From NCBI RefSeq assembly GCF_001921215.1, contig NZ_MSIF01000044.1, positions 1 to 40,992 on the forward strand: a stretch of DNA of 40,992 nucleotides. The letters run 5' to 3'. The notes below the pieces were generated by a model. It was not told the origin of the DNA, searched no databases, and saw nothing but the letters and a program-made list of their open reading frames with translations. The first letter of the stretch is position 1. Every line of letters starts with the position of its first letter. The translations under genes and the position numbers were made by a program. The stretch comes from Actinophytocola xinjiangensis (GTDB lineage: Bacteria; Actinomycetota; Actinomycetes; Mycobacteriales; Pseudonocardiaceae). Positions 9,410-17,987 of the stretch are shown here, piece after piece.

Positions 9410-10640
9410 GGTGGCCGGCCCCGGGACCAGTTCCGCGCCCACCGACCGGCTGGCCGGCACCGGGCCGGTCGACCCGCCGAAGCTGGTCGGCGTGGCGTGG
9501 GCGCTGCTGGTGGTGAACACCCTCGGCTCGCAGGGCGCGCAGACGTTCCTGCCGGTGCCCCAGCCGGTGTACCAGCTGGTCACCATGGGGTCGCTGCTCG
9601 GCGCGTTCGGCCTGGCGCTGGTGCTCAACCCGAGGGTGCGGCTGCGGCCCAACGCGTACCTGCTGCTGCTGAGCCTGCTGCTGGTGGTCAGCGTCGTGGC
9701 CACGGTCGGGCAGGAGGTCGGCTTCGGCGGGCTGTTCCGCTGCTGGCGGCTGGCGATGTTCCTGGCCACGCTGTGGCTGCTGACCCGCTGGTGGGACGGC
9801 ACGCTGGCGTTCGTCCGCTACCACATCCGGGGCTACGCGGCCGTGCTGGTGACCGTGGTCGTCGGGCTGGTGGTGGCGCCGGGGCTGGCGCTGCCGGAGA
9901 CCTACGGCGGGCGGCTGACCGGCGCGCTGTGGCCGCTGACGCCCCCGCAGGTCGGCCAGTACGCGGCGGTGGTCGCCGGGCTGACGCTGGTGCTGTGGCT
10001 CTCGCGGCGCACCGACCACGTCAGCACGCTGGCGATCGCGCTGCCGGCGGTCGGGCTGGTCCTGTTGTCCTACACCAGGACCGCGACGCTGGGTCTGGTC
10101 GTCGGGCTGGTGGTGGCCGGGGTGAGCCTGGCCCTGACGACCTCGCGGGCGCGCCGGTTCATCGCGGGGGCAGCGGTGACCGGCGCGCTGGTCGCGGTGG
10201 CCTTCGCCGGCGCCGTGCAGACCTGGTTCCTGCGCGGGCAGGACGAGGAGAACTTCGCGAACCTGACCGGCCGGCAGAAGGTCTGGGACGCGCTGCTGGG
10301 CGCCGAACGCACGCCCAGCGAGCTGGCGTTCGGTACCGGCCTTGGCAACAAGTCCTTCGACGGGCTGCCGATCGACAGCGGCTGGCTGGCCGTCTACCAG
10401 GAGCAGGGCCTGGTCGGCGTGGCGATCGTCGCCGCGTTCCTGCTGACGCTGCTGGCCGTGGCGTTCCTGCGTCCGCCATCGCCCGCGCGGGCGTGCGCGG
10501 TGTTCCTGATCGCCTACTGCCTGATGGCCTCCTACACCGAGGTCGGGCTCGGTGACGCCTCGCCCTACCTGCTGCACCTGGCGGTCGCGGCGTCCCTGCT
10601 CGGCCCCCACCCCACCCCACGAACGGAGCTGACACGATGA
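9402..10640 (+). CDS. O-antigen ligase/polymerase (Wzy-like) membrane protein
   Basis: An integral membrane protein of 412 residues if GTG 9402 is used. GTG 9411, just after the previous stop, is an equally good start, and no strong ribosome site decides between them. I count about 10-12 hydrophobic segments, beginning with LVGVAWALLVVNTL. The larger loop between later helices (WFLRGQDEENFANLTGRQKVWDALL) matches the position and style of the periplasmic loop of O-antigen ligase / Wzy proteins, where FxNxTGRxxxW is often seen. The inferred role is polymerisation of lipid-linked repeat units at the outer face of the membrane, with the Wzz-like protein. The stop overlaps the methyltransferase start (ATGA at 10637). 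Confidence 0.82.
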   Translation: MAEVAGPGTSSAPTDRLAGTGPVDPPKLVGVAWALLVVNTLGSQGAQTFLPVPQPVYQLVTMGSLLGAFGLALVLNPRVRLRPNAYLLLLSLLLVVSVVATVGQEVGFGGLFRCWRLAMFLATLWLLTRWWDGTLAFVRYHIRGYAAVLVTVVVGLVVAPGLALPETYGGRLTGALWPLTPPQVGQYAAVVAGLTLVLWLSRRTDHVSTLAIALPAVGLVLLSYTRTATLGLVVGLVVAGVSLALTTSRARRFIAGAAVTGALVAVAFAGAVQTWFLRGQDEENFANLTGRQKVWDALLGAERTPSELAFGTGLGNKSFDGLPIDSGWLAVYQEQGLVGVAIVAAFLLTLLAVAFLRPPSPARACAVFLIAYCLMASYTEVGLGDASPYLLHLAVAASLLGPHPTPRTELTR

Positions 10641-11302
10641 ACCTGGCGCGGCGCCTGCACCACCTGATCGGCGATCCCGACCAGCGGAACTCCTTCTCCA
10701 GCCGGCGGCGCTCGCTGCGCTTCCAGGAGCTGCTGCGTCGCTTCCCCGACCTGCGCTCGATGCGGGTGCTCGACCTGGGCGGCACCCCGGAGTTCTGGCG
10801 GTCCGCGCCGGTGGCCCCGGCCTACGTCACCACCGTCAACCTGGACCCCAAGTACGACCCGGACGAGTCGTGGTTGGACCACGTGGTGGCCGACGCGTGC
10901 GAGCAGGCGACCCTGGGCAAGACCCCCGGCGACTACGACTTGGTGGTGTCCAACAGCCTCATCGAGCACGTCGGCGGCTACCAGCGGCGGCGGGACTTCG
11001 CCGAGGTGGTGCGGGCGGCGGCGCCGGCGCACTGGGTGCAGACCCCCAACCGGTACTTCCCGGTGGAGCCGCACTACGTGGCGCCGGGGTTCCAGTTCCT
11101 GCCGGTGCGCACCCGCGCGCGGCTGGTCAGCCGCTGGCCGCTGGCCCACGAACGGGTGTACACGGTCGAGGACGCGCTGGCGCAGGTGCTGACCATCGAC
11201 CTGGTGAGCACGGCGGAGCTGCGCCACCTGTTTCCCGGCTCGGACATCTGGCACGAGCGCCTGGGCGGGCTGTCCAAGTCGATCGTCGCGGTGAAGGCGT
11301 GA
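10637..11302 (+). CDS. Class I SAM-dependent methyltransferase
   Basis: A 221-residue protein whose ATG overlaps the Wzy-like stop (ATGA). A Rossmann SAM-binding motif I is visible as MRVLDLGGTPEFW at about residues 36-48, followed by VNLDPKYDPD (acidic end of strand 2) and DYDLVVSNSLIEHVGGY (motif with the typical post-IV EHV). This is the arrangement of methyltransf_11/23-like enzymes. It lies between the polymerase and a GT4 glycosyltransferase, with 4-base overlaps on both sides, so O-methylation of a sugar in the repeat unit or of its capping residue is the likely role. The acceptor is unknown. Confidence 0.85.
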   Translation: MNLARRLHHLIGDPDQRNSFSSRRRSLRFQELLRRFPDLRSMRVLDLGGTPEFWRSAPVAPAYVTTVNLDPKYDPDESWLDHVVADACEQATLGKTPGDYDLVVSNSLIEHVGGYQRRRDFAEVVRAAAPAHWVQTPNRYFPVEPHYVAPGFQFLPVRTRARLVSRWPLAHERVYTVEDALAQVLTIDLVSTAELRHLFPGSDIWHERLGGLSKSIVAVKA

Positions 11303-12471
11303 AGGTTCTGGTCGTGCACAACCGCTACCGCTCGGGCCAGCCGAGCGGGGAGAACGCGGTGGTCGACCAGGAGGTGGCGTTGTTGGCCGGCGCCGGCCAC
11401 GAGGTGTCCCTGTTCGAGCGGCACAGCGACGACATCGCGGCGATGTCGTTGCCCGCCAAGGCCTCGGTGCCGCTGCGGGTGCCGTGGAACCCGGCGGCGC
11501 GCGGGGCGCTGGCGACCCGGCTGGCGCGGGAGCGGCCGGACGTGGTGCACCTGCACAACACGTTCCCGCTGCTGTCGCCCTCGGTGCTGGCGGCGTGCGC
11601 GGACGCGGGCGTGCCGGTGGTCGCCACGCTGCACAACTACACGCTGGTGTGCACGCCGGGAACCCTGTTCCGGGACGGGAAGGTCTGCCGGGACTGTGTC
11701 GGCGGCTCGCCGCTGCCGGCGGTGCGCCACGGCTGCTACCGGGGTTCGGCGGTGGCGACCGTGCCGGGCGCGGTCAGCCAGGTGCTCAACCGGCGGCGCT
11801 GGCGCACCGGGGTGTCCCGGTTCTTCTGCATCTCGGCCGCGCAGCGTGAGCTGCTGGTGGCCGCCGGGCTGCCGGCCGCGCGGCTCGTGGTCAAGCACAA
11901 CTTCGTGCCCGACCCGGGGGTGCGGCGCGCCGGGGCCGGCGAGCACGTGCTGTTCCTCGGGCGGCTCGCCGAGGAGAAAGGTGTGCGGCTGCTGATGGCG
12001 GCCTGGGAGCGGGCCGGGGTGGGGCTGCCGCTGGTGGTGGCCGGCACCGGGCCGCTGGAGCGGGAGGTGGCGGCGTGGGCCGCCGGCCGCGACGACGTGC
12101 ACTACGTGGGGCTGGCCGACCGGGCGCGCTGCCGGGAGCTGACGGCGCGGGCGGCGGCGGTGGTCGCGCCGTCGGAGTGGCTGGAGACCTTCGGTCTGGT
12201 GGTGGTGGAGGCGATGGCGGCCGGGGTGCCGGCGGTCGCGGCGGGGCACGGCGCGTTCGTCGAGCTGCTCGGAGACGGGACGGGGTTGCTGCACCGGCCG
12301 GGCGACGCCGGCTCGCTGGCCGACGCGCTGGCCGCGATCGTCGAGCCGGGACGCAACGCGGCGCTGGGGGCGGCCGCGCGTCGCCGCTACGTTCGGGACT
12401 TCACGCCGGAGGTCGGACTGTCCCGCCTGCTGTCCGGGTACGAGGCCGCGGTGGGTCACTCGCTACGGTAA
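11299..12471 (+). CDS. Glycosyltransferase family 4
   Basis: A 390-residue protein; GTG 11299 overlaps the previous stop (GTGA). It starts VKVLVVHNRYR with the loop SGENAVVDQEVALLAGAGHEV, which is typical of GT4 enzymes. The N-terminal GT-B domain includes HLHNTFPLLSP and a cysteine-containing segment (FRDGKVCRDCVGG, then HGCYRG) found in one actinobacterial/cyanobacterial GT4 subgroup. The C-terminal domain has FLGRLAEEKGVRLL and the EX7E-type donor motif ETFGLVVVEAMAAGVP near residue 296. It should transfer a nucleotide-activated sugar to the lipid-linked intermediate in the cytoplasm. Only 4 bases separate it from the TPR-CHAT gene. Confidence 0.9.
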   Translation: MKVLVVHNRYRSGQPSGENAVVDQEVALLAGAGHEVSLFERHSDDIAAMSLPAKASVPLRVPWNPAARGALATRLARERPDVVHLHNTFPLLSPSVLAACADAGVPVVATLHNYTLVCTPGTLFRDGKVCRDCVGGSPLPAVRHGCYRGSAVATVPGAVSQVLNRRRWRTGVSRFFCISAAQRELLVAAGLPAARLVVKHNFVPDPGVRRAGAGEHVLFLGRLAEEKGVRLLMAAWERAGVGLPLVVAGTGPLEREVAAWAAGRDDVHYVGLADRARCRELTARAAAVVAPSEWLETFGLVVVEAMAAGVPAVAAGHGAFVELLGDGTGLLHRPGDAGSLADALAAIVEPGRNAALGAAARRRYVRDFTPEVGLSRLLSGYEAAVGHSLR

Positions 12472-12475
12472 CCCC

Positions 12476-15400
12476 ATGGCGTGGACCAAGCGCACGCAGC
12501 GACCACCGGCCGACACCTACTCCCAGCTCGCCCGCGCGGTCGACGCCGTCTACGCGGCGATCAGGGCGAGTGAGGTCCCCGCACTCGGTACGGCCATCGA
12601 CGAGCTGACCGCCGGGATCGGCCGGTTACCCGACGACGAGCCGAACATCGGTGTGTACCAAGCGGTTCTGGGTTTCGCACTGGCCCGGCGGTACCGGTTC
12701 ACCGGTGAGGTGGACGACCTGCGGGCCGGCATCGACCACGGCGAGCTGGCCCTGGACGCGCTGCCGGCCGACGACCCGCAGCGGCACAAGGTGCTCCTCC
12801 AGTTGTCCAACCACTACGTCGATCTGTTCCGGGTGGACGACGAACTGTCCGATCTGGACGCCGCGATCGAGCTGGCCGAGGAGCACCTGGAGCTGGCGCC
12901 CCAGGACGATCCGGAGTTGGCGGAGAAGCTGTACAACCTCGCGGTGGCCTACCGCTGGCGCCATGAGCGCACCGGCGACGTCGACGACCACGACTCGATG
13001 CTGGAGCTGTGCGAGGAGGCGCTGACCGCCCCCGCGATGCCCGGGGTGCGGCACGGCGACGTGCGGGCGTGGCTGCGCAACGGGTACTTCGACCGCTACC
13101 TGCGCGAGGGCGTGTTCGAGGATCTGGACACCGCCGCCCGCCACGGCGAGCGCTGTCTGGCCGAGACGGCGGCCGACGACCCGGAGCGGGTCCCCCGGCT
13201 GTTCCTGCTGGCCCTGGTCTACCAGCACCGTTTCGACCTGACCGGGGACCTCGCCGACGCCGACTCGATGGCCCGGCGGGCCGACGCCGCGGTGGCGCTG
13301 GGCGACCCGGACGCCCCGAGCTGGCCCTCGCTGCTGGCGATGGCCGCCGAGGGGCACCGCCGCAAGTTCGACCGGCTGGGCACCCGGGCCGACCTCGACG
13401 CGGCCATCGACGGGCTGGAGCGGGCGGTCGCCGCGCTCGACCCGGACGACCAGCGGCGGGCCCGCTGGCAGGCCAACGCCGGCCTGGACCACCTGGCGCG
13501 CTTCCGGCTCACCGGCGACGAGGCGTCGCTGCGGACGGCGGTGGACCGGCTGGAGTCGGCGTGTGCGGCGATCCCCGAGGACCACCCCGACCACATCGAC
13601 TGTCAGGGCAAGCTGGCGATGGCCTACCAGGCGCGGTTCGAGCTGACCCGCGACGACGATGACCTGGCGGCCAGCATCACGCTCAACGAGCGGGTGGTCG
13701 CCGGCACCGAACCGGCCGAGGGCGGCGCCCACGTCCCGGCGCTGGTGAACCTGGCGGCCGACCTCCTGGAGCGCTACCACCACCTGGGCGACCCGGCCGA
13801 CCTGGACACCGCCATCGGCTTCGGGCAGCGGGCGTTGCCGCTGCTGCCGGAGACCGGCGCGGACCGCAGCGCCTGCCTGTCCAACGTCGCGGTGGGCCAC
13901 CGCCGCCGCTACGACCGGTTCGGCGCCGGCGCGGACCTGGACGCGGCGATCGTCCTGGGCGAACAGGCCGTGGCGGCGCTGCCCGATGACCACCCGCAGC
14001 GCCCACCACGGCTGGGCAACCTGGCGCTCGCCCACGCCCAGCGGTTCCGCCGCACCGGCTCCACCGGGGACCTGGACACCGCGATCGAGCACGGCGGGCA
14101 GGCGGTCGCCGGCCTGCCGGACACCGGGGACCGGGCGCGTTTCCGGCTCGCCCTGGGCGTCCACCACCGGGAGCGGTTCGTGGCCGGCGGCGACCCCGAG
14201 GACCTGGCGCGGGCGGTCGAGCTGGCCGAGCAGGGTCTGGCCGGCGCCACCGGGGACACCCCGGAGTGGGCCGAGCACGCGGCCGCGCTGGCCGGCGCCC
14301 TGCTCGCCCGGTACCGGCACGCGGGCGAGCAGGCCGACCTGGACGCCGCGATCGACACCATGGAGCGCGCGGCCGTCCACGGGTCGGTGAACTACCTGGG
14401 CAACCTGGCCATCGCCTACGGCGAGAAGGCCGACCGGCTGCCCGATGGCACGGTCGAACGACTCGTCGAGGGGGTCCTGTCGGCCGCCGACGACGTGCTG
14501 GCCTCGGAGCTCTCGGCCGCCCAGCAGAACGTCGGCACGCTGGCGTTGCGCGCGGGCGAGCCGACCGCCGCGGCCAGGGTGCTGGCGGCGGCGGTGCGGG
14601 CGCTGCCCCGGTGCGCGCCGCGCGGGCTGGAGTGGTCCGACCAGGAGTTCCAGCTGGCGCCCCGGCGCGGCCTGGTCGGCGACGCGATCGCCGCCCAGTT
14701 GGCGGCCGGTGACGTCGAGGGCGCGCTGGAGCTGGCCGAGCTGGGGCGCGGCGTCCTGCTGGGCAACCAGCTCGACGCCCGCGCCGGCACCGGTGGCCTG
14801 GCGGGCGCCGACCCGGAGCTGGCCGCCGAGTTCGACCGGGTGTGCGCCGAGCTGGACCTGCCGCGCCCGCCGGAGCTGGACACCGTGCGGGCCGCCGCGT
14901 GGCTGTCGCGACGAAGAGCGGCGGCCGGCGAGTGGGACGAGTTACTCGACCGGATCCGCGCCCTGCCCGACTTCGCCGACTTCCTCGCCCCGCCGCGTGC
15001 GCGGGACCTGCGGGCGGCTGCGACCGGCGGAACGGTCGTGCTGGTCAGCGTCGGCCATACCGTCGGCCACACCGTCGGCCAGCCGGGTGGCGACGCGATC
15101 CTGGTCCGCCCCGACGGCCTGACCCATCTGCCGCTGCCCGGCCTGGACGCCGGCGAGGTTCGCGCCAGGGTCGCCACGCTGACCGGCGTCACGGTCGCCG
15201 ACGAGGGCGGCGGTTCGCTCACCCGCCCGGTGCCGGCCGACCCGGGCCTGCTGTCCTGGCTGTGGGAGACGATCACCGGCCCGGTCCTCGACGCCCTGGG
15301 CCACACCGAGCCGTCCGACGAGCCGCCTCGGGTCTGGTGGGTGCCGACCGGCCTGCTGGGCCTGCTCCCGCTGCACGCCGCCGAGCGTCCCGGCGGCCCG

Positions 15401-16054
15401 TCGGCCCTGGACCGGGTGACCAGCTCCTACGCCCCCACCGTCCGGTCCCTGCTGCACGCGCGGGCCAGGCCCGCCGGCACCGGCGGCCGGCTCACGGTCG
15501 CGATGCGCCACACCGCCGGGCTCCCCGACCTGCCGGGCACCACGGCCGAGGCCGAGGCGCTGCGCACCCGCCATCCGGACACGGTCGCCCTGGCCGACGC
15601 GACGGCCACCGCCGGCGCGGTGCTGGCCGCGTTGCCGGCGGCGAGCGTCGCGCACTTCGCCTGCCACGCCACCAGCGACCCGGCGGCCTCGGCCGGCAGC
15701 GGCCTGCACCTGCACGACGCCCTGCTGACCGTTCCCGAGGTGGCGCGGCTGCGGCTGTCCGGCGCGGAGCTGGCCTACCTGTCGGCGTGCTCGACCGGGC
15801 GCGGCGGCGTGGTCACCGCCGACGAGGCGATCCACCTGGGCTCGGCGTTCCAGCTGGCGGGCTTCCGGCACGTGGTCGCCACGCTGTGGCCGGTGTCCGA
15901 CGCGGTCGCGGCCTCGGCGGCCCAACGGTTCCACGAGCTGCGCGACCAGGACGTCCCGCCCGCGCAAGCGCTGCACCGGGTGGCCAGGCGGCTGCGCGCC
16001 GAGCACCCCCGCGACCCCCGGCTGTGGGCACCCTTCGTCCACAGTGGACCGTAG
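12476..16054 (+). CDS. TPR-repeat CHAT-domain (caspase-like) protein
   Basis: A 1192-residue protein starting at ATG 12476, 4 bases after the GT4 stop. No ribosome site is evident, so it may be translationally coupled. Residues about 15-700 consist of about a dozen TPR-like repeats of 45-50 residues with a recurring core (DLDAAI, then ALP DDPQR, then NLAVAYRRR). The C-terminal part (about 880-1192) is a CHAT peptidase domain: catalytic His1064 lies in HFACHA and Cys1105 in LSACST, followed by SAFQLAGFRHVVATLWPVSD. Both residues are intact, so protease activity is plausible. CHAT proteases act on protein partners; the TPR part would recognise the substrate. Codons 51 and 823 are TTA. Its place inside a polysaccharide operon is unusual, and its target is unknown. 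Confidence 0.9.
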   Translation: MAWTKRTQRPPADTYSQLARAVDAVYAAIRASEVPALGTAIDELTAGIGRLPDDEPNIGVYQAVLGFALARRYRFTGEVDDLRAGIDHGELALDALPADDPQRHKVLLQLSNHYVDLFRVDDELSDLDAAIELAEEHLELAPQDDPELAEKLYNLAVAYRWRHERTGDVDDHDSMLELCEEALTAPAMPGVRHGDVRAWLRNGYFDRYLREGVFEDLDTAARHGERCLAETAADDPERVPRLFLLALVYQHRFDLTGDLADADSMARRADAAVALGDPDAPSWPSLLAMAAEGHRRKFDRLGTRADLDAAIDGLERAVAALDPDDQRRARWQANAGLDHLARFRLTGDEASLRTAVDRLESACAAIPEDHPDHIDCQGKLAMAYQARFELTRDDDDLAASITLNERVVAGTEPAEGGAHVPALVNLAADLLERYHHLGDPADLDTAIGFGQRALPLLPETGADRSACLSNVAVGHRRRYDRFGAGADLDAAIVLGEQAVAALPDDHPQRPPRLGNLALAHAQRFRRTGSTGDLDTAIEHGGQAVAGLPDTGDRARFRLALGVHHRERFVAGGDPEDLARAVELAEQGLAGATGDTPEWAEHAAALAGALLARYRHAGEQADLDAAIDTMERAAVHGSVNYLGNLAIAYGEKADRLPDGTVERLVEGVLSAADDVLASELSAAQQNVGTLALRAGEPTAAARVLAAAVRALPRCAPRGLEWSDQEFQLAPRRGLVGDAIAAQLAAGDVEGALELAELGRGVLLGNQLDARAGTGGLAGADPELAAEFDRVCAELDLPRPPELDTVRAAAWLSRRRAAAGEWDELLDRIRALPDFADFLAPPRARDLRAAATGGTVVLVSVGHTVGHTVGQPGGDAILVRPDGLTHLPLPGLDAGEVRARVATLTGVTVADEGGGSLTRPVPADPGLLSWLWETITGPVLDALGHTEPSDEPPRVWWVPTGLLGLLPLHAAERPGGPSALDRVTSSYAPTVRSLLHARARPAGTGGRLTVAMRHTAGLPDLPGTTAEAEALRTRHPDTVALADATATAGAVLAALPAASVAHFACHATSDPAASAGSGLHLHDALLTVPEVARLRLSGAELAYLSACSTGRGGVVTADEAIHLGSAFQLAGFRHVVATLWPVSDAVAASAAQRFHELRDQDVPPAQALHRVARRLRAEHPRDPRLWAPFVHSGP

Positions 16055-16092
16055 GGCGAAACACCGGTGGCCGGCGCGACGATGCCCCTGTC

Positions 16093-16677
16093 GTGCGTGT
16101 CTCCTGGCGGGTCGCCCTCGCCCTCATCTCGCTGGGTGCCGCGCTGACCGTGGCGGTCCTCGGCGTGCTGTTCGCCGGCGCCACGGCCGGCACCGGCGTG
16201 GACGAGTGGGCGCGCTCGACGCTGCTGGGCGCCGGATCCCCCTGGCACCAGCTGGCGCTGGCGGTGGACTTCACCGCCGAACCGGTCGGCGGCGCGCTGA
16301 CCATCGGCCTGCTGGTGCTGGCCTGCCTGGTCACCGGCCACCGCCGGGGCGCCGTACTGGCGATCGTGGGCACCGGCGGCTCGATCGCCGTCACCACCGC
16401 GCTCAAACCCCTGGTGGGCCGGGAGATCAACGGCGGGTTCCTGGCCTTCCCCAGCGGCCACACCGCGACCGCCACCGCCGTGGCCCTGGTCGCGATGCTG
16501 GTGTTCACCCGCCGCCGCGTGCTCACCGCGCTGGTCACCCTCGCCGCCGGGGCCGCCATGGCCTGGGCGCAGGTGCTGCTCAATGCCCACTACGCCACCG
16601 ACACCCTCGGCGGGTTCGCCACCGCGCTGGCCGTCGTGCCGGCGACCGCGCTGGTCCTCACCCGCCCTCAGGCGTAG
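16093..16677 (+). CDS. PAP2-family phosphatase, membrane-embedded
   Basis: A 194-residue protein; GTG 16093 is chosen because it is followed directly by the first membrane helix (VALALISLGAALTVAVLGVLF). About five hydrophobic segments are present. The three PAP2 phosphatase motifs can be traced: KPLVGRE (Lys105 to Arg110), PSGHTATAT (Ser121, His123) and AHYATD (His166, Asp170). In motif three the Arg usually found six residues before His is Gln160. The enzyme probably removes phosphate from undecaprenyl pyrophosphate or a related lipid, recycling the carrier used by the polysaccharide pathway. It lies 38 bases after the CHAT gene, and its last 10 bases overlap the convergent aminotransferase gene. 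Confidence 0.85.
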   Translation: MRVSWRVALALISLGAALTVAVLGVLFAGATAGTGVDEWARSTLLGAGSPWHQLALAVDFTAEPVGGALTIGLLVLACLVTGHRRGAVLAIVGTGGSIAVTTALKPLVGREINGGFLAFPSGHTATATAVALVAMLVFTRRRVLTALVTLAAGAAMAWAQVLLNAHYATDTLGGFATALAVVPATALVLTRPQA

Positions 16678-17987
16678 CGGCGGAACACCGGGCGCACCGG
16701 CCGCCCACCCAGCCACGGCGTCGGGTCACCGGCGTCCAGCGCCCGGCGGTACACCGCGCAGGCGCGGGCCACCACGTCCACCGTGTACTCCAGGTCCACG
16801 TCCGACAGCGCGCTGCTGACCACGAACGACGGGCCCAGCACGCCACCACTGACCAGCTGGCGCAGGAACAGCGTCCGGTAGGCCTGCGAGGGTTGGCCGT
16901 CGCCGTCGAGCGTGCCGAACACCAGGTTCGACTCGCGGCCGCGCACCACCACGTGGTCGGCCACCCCGGCCGCCCGCGCCGCCGCGCGCACCCCGGCCGC
17001 CAGCCGGGTGCCCAGCACGTGCAGCTGCTCGGCGATGCCCTCCCGGTCGTAGGTCTGCATCACCGCCATCGCCGCGGCCAGCGAGTGGCTCTCGGCGCCG
17101 TGCGTGGTGGACAGCAGGAACACCCGCTCCCGGTGGTCCCGCAGCCCACCGAGCTCCATCAGCTCACGTTTGCCGGCCAGCGCCGCCACGGCGAACCCGT
17201 TGCCCAGCGCCTTGCCGAACGTCGACAGGTCCGGCGTCACCCCGTACACGCCCTGTGCCCCGGACTCCGACCAGCGGAACCCGGTGATCATCTCGTCGAA
17301 GACCAGGACCACGCCGTGGCGGGTGCACAGCTCACGCAGGCCGCGCAGGTAGCCCGGCGGCGGGTCGGCCTGGGTCGCGGCCTCCAGCACCAGAGCGGCG
17401 ATCCGCCCGTCGTGCTCGGCGAACAGCGCCTCCACGGCCGGCAGGTCGCCGTAGGGGAAGGTGACGGTGAGGTCGGCGATCGCGCGCGGCACCCCGGCCG
17501 CCATCGCCGTGGTCGCCACGAACCAGTCGTCGGTGGCGAAGAACGGCTGGTCGGCGCACAGCGCGACCAGGTCGCGGCCGGTGGCCGCGCGGGCCAGCCG
17601 CACGGCGGCGGTGGTCACGTCCGAGCCGTTCTTGGCGAACTTCACCATCTCGGCGGTCGGCACGGTCGCCAGGAACATCTGCGCGGCGTCGATCTCCAGC
17701 CGGCTGGGCCGCACGAAGTTCGACCCCAGCTCCAGCTGCGCGCGCACCGCCTCGGTGACCCGGGGGTGCACGTGCCCGAGGCTGACCGACCGCAGCCCGG
17801 AGCCGTACTCGACGTAGGAGTGCCCGTCGACGTCCCACACGTGCGCGCCGCGCCCGTGCGAGATCACCGGCGCGAGGCCCTCGGGGTACTGGTCCTCGCC
17901 CTTGGCGTAGGTGTGCGCGCCGCCGGGCACCAGGTCGTGCAGCCGTTTGTTGGCCTCCCGCGAGTGGGGCAGGTCCGGTGTCCTCAT
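16668..17987 (-). CDS. Class III aminotransferase, glutamate-1-semialdehyde aminomutase-like
   Basis: A 439-residue PLP enzyme starting MRTPDLPHSREANKRLHDLV at ATG 17987, which overlaps the previous gene's stop (ATGA). Landmarks of the HemL-like family are present: PGGAHTYAKG near 21, GHVHPRV near 71, FAKNGSDVTTAAVRLARA near 117, FDEMITGFR with cofactor Asp231, and TFGKALGNGF with the Schiff-base Lys259. A true HemL is unlikely because the gene is the last member of a polysaccharide operon. Such paralogues are presumed to aminate a keto-sugar or make an amino-acid-like substituent. This operon has no other aminotransferase. It converges on the PAP2 gene with no terminator between them. Confidence 0.87.
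   Translation of the reverse strand: MRTPDLPHSREANKRLHDLVPGGAHTYAKGEDQYPEGLAPVISHGRGAHVWDVDGHSYVEYGSGLRSVSLGHVHPRVTEAVRAQLELGSNFVRPSRLEIDAAQMFLATVPTAEMVKFAKNGSDVTTAAVRLARAATGRDLVALCADQPFFATDDWFVATTAMAAGVPRAIADLTVTFPYGDLPAVEALFAEHDGRIAALVLEAATQADPPPGYLRGLRELCTRHGVVLVFDEMITGFRWSESGAQGVYGVTPDLSTFGKALGNGFAVAALAGKRELMELGGLRDHRERVFLLSTTHGAESHSLAAAMAVMQTYDREGIAEQLHVLGTRLAAGVRAAARAAGVADHVVVRGRESNLVFGTLDGDGQPSQAYRTLFLRQLVSGGVLGPSFVVSSALSDVDLEYTVDVVARACAVYRRALDAGDPTPWLGGRPVRPVFRRYA

Noticed and set aside
7922-9802. Long minus-strand frame opposite the beta-helix lipoprotein and polymerase
   Set aside because: The plus strand has a lipobox, beta-helix repeats and membrane helices; the antisense translation has no domain-like pattern.
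12700-14400. Repeated DNA in the CHAT gene as a possible satellite or CRISPR-like array
   Set aside because: The periodicity is about 45-50 codons at protein level with diverged DNA, which is a TPR array. No CRISPR-type identical repeats with unique spacers occur in the window.
16668-17987. Calling the class III aminotransferase a haem-pathway HemL
   Set aside because: Motifs are shared, but its position as the last gene of a polysaccharide operon and the absence of haem genes argue for a sugar-related paralogue.
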